A model generated the notes under the pieces. It was not told the DNA's origin. It ran no database searches and saw only the letters and a program-made list of their open reading frames with translations. A stretch of DNA of 37,728 nt from Desulfobacteraceae bacterium. Lineage in GTDB: Bacteria; Desulfobacterota; Desulfobacteria; Desulfobacterales; Desulfosalsimonadaceae. This document shows, piece after piece, positions 33,523-37,728 of the stretch (within the stretch, counting starts at the first letter, position 1; the number at the start of each line of letters is the position of its first letter). The position numbers and the translations under genes were made by a program. The DNA lies in the NCBI GenBank assembly GCA_021162325.1, contig JAGGYV010000220.1:1-37728 (forward strand). The letters run 5' to 3'.

Positions 33523-34878
33523 ATGGAAAAAATCTGGCAAAAAGTAAAAGGTACGATTAAAGAGAGAGTCCCGTCCCATGTATATAAAATGTGGATTGAG
33601 CCGGTTCATTTTTTTAAATCAACCGGTGAGAATATCGTACTGATCTGTCCCAATAATTTTTTAAAAAAACGGGTTATCGAAAATTTCGGCGCAATGATAA
33701 AAAATGAACTGCATCGGGTGGCCGGGGATGGGTATAATTTTTTGCTGGAGGTGTCGCGGGGAAACGGCAGGGGCACTATGCCAGTGATCAGAAAAAAAGA
33801 AAATCCTAATATACAGCTCACATTGCCGCAAGTGAATGCCCGGCCGAAGAACGGGAGACTGCTCCGGCGGGATTTTACGTTTGATCAGTTTGTCGTCGGC
33901 AATAACAGTGATTTCGCCTATATGGCGGCATTGTCGTTGGCTTCCCAGAAAAAACCGTCACAGAATTCATTGCTATTATTTTCACCACCGGGTATGGGAA
34001 AAAGTCATTTGTCCCAGGCCGCAGGGCATCAGATACTTTCCCATTTTCCGAATGAACGGGTTTTTTATATCACGGCGGAAGACTTTACCAATGAAATGGT
34101 CATGGCCTTTAAAAGAAATTCCATTGATGAATTTAAAAAGAAATATCGATCCTGCTGTGATGTCCTTTTATTGGAAGATATTCATGTGCTGTCCGGGCGG
34201 ACGCGAACCCAGGAGGAACTGGCATTAACACTGGATTATTTAAATGAGACCGGTAAGAAAATAATTTATTCAAGCAGTATTCCGCTGGCGAAAATTCCGA
34301 AAATGAGTGAGCAGTTAAAATCCAGAATCGCACTGAGCCTGATCTCTGAAATCGAACCACCGGATTTCCGGACTCGGGTTAAAATTCTTCGCCATAAAGC
34401 CAGGCATAAAGCCCTTCGTGTGCCGTCCGAAGTCATTGAGTTTATGGCAAGCGAATTAAAACAAAACGTAAGGATCCTGGAAAGTGGCCTCATTGGCGTG
34501 ACCACAAAATCCTGTCTTCTTGGAATGCCGGTTGATTTGGCACTGGCTGAGAGCGTTGTTAAAAATATTATTTCAACCCAGAAACATATCACCATTGATG
34601 TGATCAAAAATGTTGTGTCCAAGGAATTTGGTATTACCATTAAAGATATGATTTCCAAATCCCGTAAACAGTCTGTGACCCGGCCGCGCCAAATCGCTAT
34701 TTTTTTGTCACGACGGCATACGGGTCAGACCATTCAGTCCATCGGGAAAAATTTTAACCGGTATCATGCCACCGTCATTCATTCCATTAATGCGGTTGAA
34801 AAGCAATTAAAGCAAAAAGGTGAAATGAAAAAGCAGATGGAAATCATTGAACAAAAGTTAAGTTCCGGAAAGTTCTGA
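33523..34878 (+). CDS. dnaA: Chromosomal replication initiator DnaA, divergent
   Basis: A 451-aa protein with all DnaA domains. Domain I is at 1-80 (IWQKVKGTIKERV...). The AAA+ domain starts near FTFDQFVVG (118), with Walker A SPPGMGKSHL (Lys160). Walker B is LLLEDIHVL, with Glu218 where Asp is usual. Arg268 (LKSR) and the sensor-II Arg317 (NVRILE) are present. The C-terminal HTH has RPRQIAIFL and RYHATVIHS; the usual D-H-T-T is Y-H-A-T here. The ATG at 33523 has AAGGAAG upstream and is preferred over 33493. dnaN is not adjacent; an oxidase gene follows after 30 bp. Confidence 0.9.
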   Translation: MEKIWQKVKGTIKERVPSHVYKMWIEPVHFFKSTGENIVLICPNNFLKKRVIENFGAMIKNELHRVAGDGYNFLLEVSRGNGRGTMPVIRKKENPNIQLTLPQVNARPKNGRLLRRDFTFDQFVVGNNSDFAYMAALSLASQKKPSQNSLLLFSPPGMGKSHLSQAAGHQILSHFPNERVFYITAEDFTNEMVMAFKRNSIDEFKKKYRSCCDVLLLEDIHVLSGRTRTQEELALTLDYLNETGKKIIYSSSIPLAKIPKMSEQLKSRIALSLISEIEPPDFRTRVKILRHKARHKALRVPSEVIEFMASELKQNVRILESGLIGVTTKSCLLGMPVDLALAESVVKNIISTQKHITIDVIKNVVSKEFGITIKDMISKSRKQSVTRPRQIAIFLSRRHTGQTIQSIGKNFNRYHATVIHSINAVEKQLKQKGEMKKQMEIIEQKLSSGKF

Positions 34879-34908
34879 TTCATATTTTTTATTGTCAAAT
34901 ACTGACCA

Positions 34909-36288
34909 ATGGCCTTTTCACATAAGATTTTAAAAAAAATTGAAAATATTGTTGGCAAGCCCAACTGTTTAAATAAAAAAGAAGATATCCTTTGTTATGC
35001 TTATGATACGACACCGGATGTTTTTTATCCGGATGCCGTTGTTTTTCCTCAAAACCCGCAGGAAGTCTCATCTGTTTTAAAGCTTGCCAATCAATATGGA
35101 TTTGCCGTCACCCCCCGGGGGGCTGGATCAGGAATGACGGGTGGATCTCTGCCGGTTAACGGCGGTGTTGTCATGGCAATGACTCGGTTCGATCGAATTA
35201 TAGATATTGACAGAGACAACCTGGTGGCGGTAGCTGAGCCCGGGGTGGTGACCGGTGATTTCCACAGAGCGGTTGAAGCGCATGGCCTTTTTTATCCACC
35301 GGACCCTTCGAGTGCTGATTTTTCAACTCTTGGCGGTAATGCGGCTGAGTGCGCCGGCGGACCCAAAGCAGTCAAATATGGTGTGACGCGGGATTATGTC
35401 CTGGGACTTGAGGTGGTTCTGGCGACCGGTGAAATTATTAAAACCGGTGTTCAAACTTCCAAGGGCGTGGTCGGATATGATTTGACACGCCTGATGGTGG
35501 GCTCGGAGGGAACGCTTGCCATAATTACCCAATTGATTCTTCGTCTGCTCCCGCTGCCTGATTCGGTGCAGACGATTACAGTGATTTATGATAAAATTGA
35601 AGCCGCTGCAGAAACAGTATCTGAGATTATTCGCCAGGGAATTATTCCGAGATGCATTGAATATATGGATAATGCGTCCATTCGGTGTGCTGAAGACTAT
35701 ATGAATGCCGGACTTCCGACGGATGCGGAAGCTATTTTGATCATAGAGGTGGATGGCACTGAAAATGAAGTGTCTCATGCGGTGAATCGCGTGACGTCGG
35801 TCTGTGAAAAATCCGGTGCCAGGCAAATTAAAACTGCTGAAAACAGACAGGATGCGGAAATCTTGTGGAAAGCCCGGAAATCTGTTTCACCGGCACTTTT
35901 TAAATATGGACCGGATAAGATTAATGAGGATATTGTGGTTCCCCGAAGCAGAATCCCGGATATGGTTAAAAAAATAAAAGCATTAAGCCGTGAGACCGGC
36001 CTGACAATGGTCAGTTTTGGCCATGCCGGTGACGGAAATATTCATTTTAACATTATGCTGGATAAAAAGGTGTCTGACCAACTGAGTAAAGCCAATCAGG
36101 CAGTCGATGAAATTTTTGATTATACGCTGGCTCTGGGCGGGACCATATCCGGTGAACATGGCGTGGGAATAACAAAATCAGCATTTATGACAAAAGAAAT
36201 CAGCCCTGAATCCATTGCATTAATGAGAAGAATTAAATCCGCCTTTGATCCGGCTGGGATATTAAATCCCGGTAAGATGCTTGTGTAG
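34909..36288 (+). CDS. FAD-linked oxidase, GlcD/D-lactate dehydrogenase type
   Basis: A 459-aa flavoenzyme of the FAD_binding_4 family (GlcD, D-2-hydroxyacid dehydrogenases). The FAD loop is PRGAGSGMTGG, and STLGGNAAECAGGPKAVKYG and GSEGTLAIIT follow. The C-terminal domain has SFGHAGDGNIHFNI and SGEHGVGITK. It oxidises glycolate, lactate or a similar acid; the substrate is not known. Its [4Fe-4S] partner is not next to it. It starts 30 bp after the dnaA stop, so it may be co-transcribed. A structured repeat begins 15 bp after the stop. Confidence 0.9.
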   Translation: MAFSHKILKKIENIVGKPNCLNKKEDILCYAYDTTPDVFYPDAVVFPQNPQEVSSVLKLANQYGFAVTPRGAGSGMTGGSLPVNGGVVMAMTRFDRIIDIDRDNLVAVAEPGVVTGDFHRAVEAHGLFYPPDPSSADFSTLGGNAAECAGGPKAVKYGVTRDYVLGLEVVLATGEIIKTGVQTSKGVVGYDLTRLMVGSEGTLAIITQLILRLLPLPDSVQTITVIYDKIEAAAETVSEIIRQGIIPRCIEYMDNASIRCAEDYMNAGLPTDAEAILIIEVDGTENEVSHAVNRVTSVCEKSGARQIKTAENRQDAEILWKARKSVSPALFKYGPDKINEDIVVPRSRIPDMVKKIKALSRETGLTMVSFGHAGDGNIHFNIMLDKKVSDQLSKANQAVDEIFDYTLALGGTISGEHGVGITKSAFMTKEISPESIALMRRIKSAFDPAGILNPGKMLV

Positions 36289-36302
36289 GGAAGGGGTTTT
36301 GG

Positions 36303-36508
36303 TTCTTATCCTTAATTTTTGTGTTTTTTTGGCAAAATATTTCAAGATTTAAAAAGTATGAAGTGACTAAAGTGAGCTAAATTGCCTAAAGTTGAGGACT
36401 GCGCTTAACGCGCGATTATTTTTATTATAAAGATTGGCAATGCCGGAGGCAGTAACCATAACTTTAGCTCACTTCAAATTTTAGTTCACTTTTAACTTTT
36501 CCGGTTTA
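36303..36508 (+). repeat. Structured repeat family B, copy 2 (about 206 bp)
   Basis: Colinear with 12671-12877 in the same orientation, roughly 85% alike by eye. The CTAAA motifs, the ACGCGCG palindrome, the GCCGGAGGC hairpin and the CCGGTTTA end are all kept. It starts 15 bp after the oxidase stop and ends just before the stop of the converging 64-aa gene. Confidence 0.8.
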
Positions 36509-36509
36509 T

Positions 36510-36704
36510 CTACTGTACCTTTAAAGGGATCTCCTGAACATTGATCAAATCTTCAAGTTGTATCAGACGGTTTTGCTCAATTTTTTCAATGGCGCATTTT
36601 AATCGTAATGCACAATATTTCCGGCAGATAGGATCGGCTAAATTAAGATCGCCGTAACATTCAAGGTAATTATCAACGAGCTTGCCTTTTAATAGTTCAT
36701 GCAT
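36510..36704 (-). CDS. 64-aa four-cysteine protein
   Basis: A small protein with Cys16, Cys27, Cys31 and Cys37 (DPICRKYCALRLKCAIE), a pattern fit for a metal or Fe-S site. It begins 10 bp after the stop of the inositol monophosphatase gene, with no clear ribosome-binding site, so it may depend on translation of that gene. No family is recognised. Confidence 0.65.
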   Translation of the reverse strand: MHELLKGKLVDNYLECYGDLNLADPICRKYCALRLKCAIEKIEQNRLIQLEDLINVQEIPLKVQ

Positions 36705-36714
36705 AATATATTTT

Positions 36715-37494
36715 TTATATCTCCAGTGTGAATTTCATTTTATCATGAATATGGCGGTTGGTTGCCAGTATTTCTTTTTTATTCAGAGAAAATGGTACGC
36801 CTGAAAAATCAGTGACCAGGGCACCTGCTTCTTCGGCAATAAGCCATCCGGCAGCCGTGTCCCAAGGCTTTAGATTCTCTTCCCAGAAACCCTCAACTCT
36901 TCCACAGGCAACAAAGCATAGGTCAAGAGCGGCAGATCCCAAGCGTCGAATGCCGCGGGACACAATAATGCAATGTTTAAATCGGCGCATGACCGGGTCG
37001 ATCAATTGCTTAACGTCATATGGAAAACCAGTAGCCAGCAGACTGTCAGATATGTTTTTTTCTTCTGAAACCCGGATACTTTTACCATTTAAGGTTGAAC
37101 CCTGCCCGCGTACTGCGGTAAAAAGTTCACCACTTACCGGGTTGAGCACAATGCCGACCTTAATCTCATTGTTTACTGCAAAGGCAATCGATACAGCAAA
37201 AACAGGTATTTGGTGTGCAAAATTGGTTGTGCCGTCCAACGGATCAATTATCCATTGGCAGGTTGAATCAGCGGTTTTATTCAATCCGCTTTCTTCAGCG
37301 AATATTTCATGGTCCGGAAACCGCGATCGAATGGTTTTAATGATATTTTTCTCAGAAGCAATATCTGCTTCAGTAACCAGGTCAATCGGTCCTTTTTTAT
37401 CAACAGACGTTAAATTCCCTAAATACTTATTAATGATAACAGCACTTGTATACGCAGCACCAATCCCCGTATTTTTTATCAGATTATAATCCAT
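36715..37494 (-). CDS. Inositol monophosphatase family protein (SuhB-like)
   Basis: A 259-aa Mg2+-dependent, Li+-sensitive-type phosphatase. Motif A is WIIDPLDGTTNF, preceded by the EES motif (FAEESGL); motif B is WDTAAGWLIAEEAGA. The length fits SuhB/IMPase. The ATG at 37494 is used instead of a TTG 6 bp upstream. The substrate may be inositol-1-phosphate or a related sugar phosphate, and SuhB also has a role in rRNA transcription in E. coli. The 64-aa Cys protein is downstream. Confidence 0.92.
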   Translation of the reverse strand: MDYNLIKNTGIGAAYTSAVIINKYLGNLTSVDKKGPIDLVTEADIASEKNIIKTIRSRFPDHEIFAEESGLNKTADSTCQWIIDPLDGTTNFAHQIPVFAVSIAFAVNNEIKVGIVLNPVSGELFTAVRGQGSTLNGKSIRVSEEKNISDSLLATGFPYDVKQLIDPVMRRFKHCIIVSRGIRRLGSAALDLCFVACGRVEGFWEENLKPWDTAAGWLIAEEAGALVTDFSGVPFSLNKKEILATNRHIHDKMKFTLEI

Positions 37495-37579
37495 ATTCAA
37501 TTAATTATATCAAGCCATTCATTTTCGTCAATATTATTCATTTTGTTTATTGATTTTCATTTTTTGAAATTACAAATTT

Positions 37580-37728
37580 TGACAAACTCGTAAAAAGTCG
37601 GATTCCGATGGCAAAGAAAAAAGTTCCAAATTCGAGGCGCGCAAATCCTGAGTAATGATTCGTACTTATCGTACCATGAAGAAGCGAAGGATGCAGCGCA
37701 ACAAAGAATTTGGACTTTTTACGAAGCC
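37580..37728 (+). mobile_element. MITE-like element family A, copy 3 (cut by window edge)
   Basis: Starts with TGACAAACTCGTAAAAAGTC and runs to the last base of the window (...CGAAGCC), only about 4 bp short of the expected end. It is in the same orientation and of the same length class as copy 2. The right flank is outside the window, so no target duplication can be tested. Confidence 0.85.

Noticed and set aside
36758..37489. 243-codon plus-strand open frame
   Set aside because: It is antisense to a well-supported inositol monophosphatase gene, has no family motifs and no ribosome-binding site.

Overview
The window looks like a chromosomal segment of a Gram-negative, anaerobic-type bacterium, most likely Desulfobacterota (Desulfobacterales-like). 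This is an inference from gene content: lipid A acyltransferase, PlsB, a plant-type DapB, a fused MurU/AmgK-type enzyme, several Y1 transposase elements and moderately AT-rich DNA. No rRNA, tRNA, CRISPR array or prophage was seen.

Layout. Positions 1-3640 (minus strand) hold a four-gene operon: an 84-aa protein, two tandem PilT-like ATPases and an unrecognised protein that runs off the left edge. Positions 4186-7641 (minus) hold a second pilus/signalling locus: a CheY-like regulator, a 53-aa protein, a PilB/GspE-like protein that has lost its ATPase motifs, and a receiver-histidine kinase. Next come htpG with a sigma32-like promoter, then plus-strand genes for a rhomboid protease, an HD phosphohydrolase, an HTH-EIIA fusion, a ClC channel with CBS domains, a UspA protein, a membrane protein and a SEC-C protein.

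Positions 16.5-20 kb (minus) carry an RhlE-type helicase with a terminator in its leader, and the truA-trmH pair. Positions 20.0-21.6 kb are a mobile-element zone: a complete Y1 transposase with 29-bp inverted ends, then a decayed second one with two REP hairpins.

Positions 21.6-29.7 kb (minus) form an envelope-biogenesis run: plsB, murU/amgK fusion, dapB, a peptide-binding protein and an lpxL-type acyltransferase. A NamZ-like muramidase with RNase HI lies at 30.9-32.8 kb. A divergent dnaA and a GlcD-type oxidase follow on the plus strand, and the right end has an inositol monophosphatase and a small Cys protein.

The non-coding DNA is rich in repeats. A ~153-166 bp MITE-like element occurs three times, and one copy splits a small gene that becomes intact if the element and one target duplication are removed. 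A ~206-bp structured repeat occurs twice, each time just after a plus-strand stop codon. Two further inverted-repeat elements occur once each.
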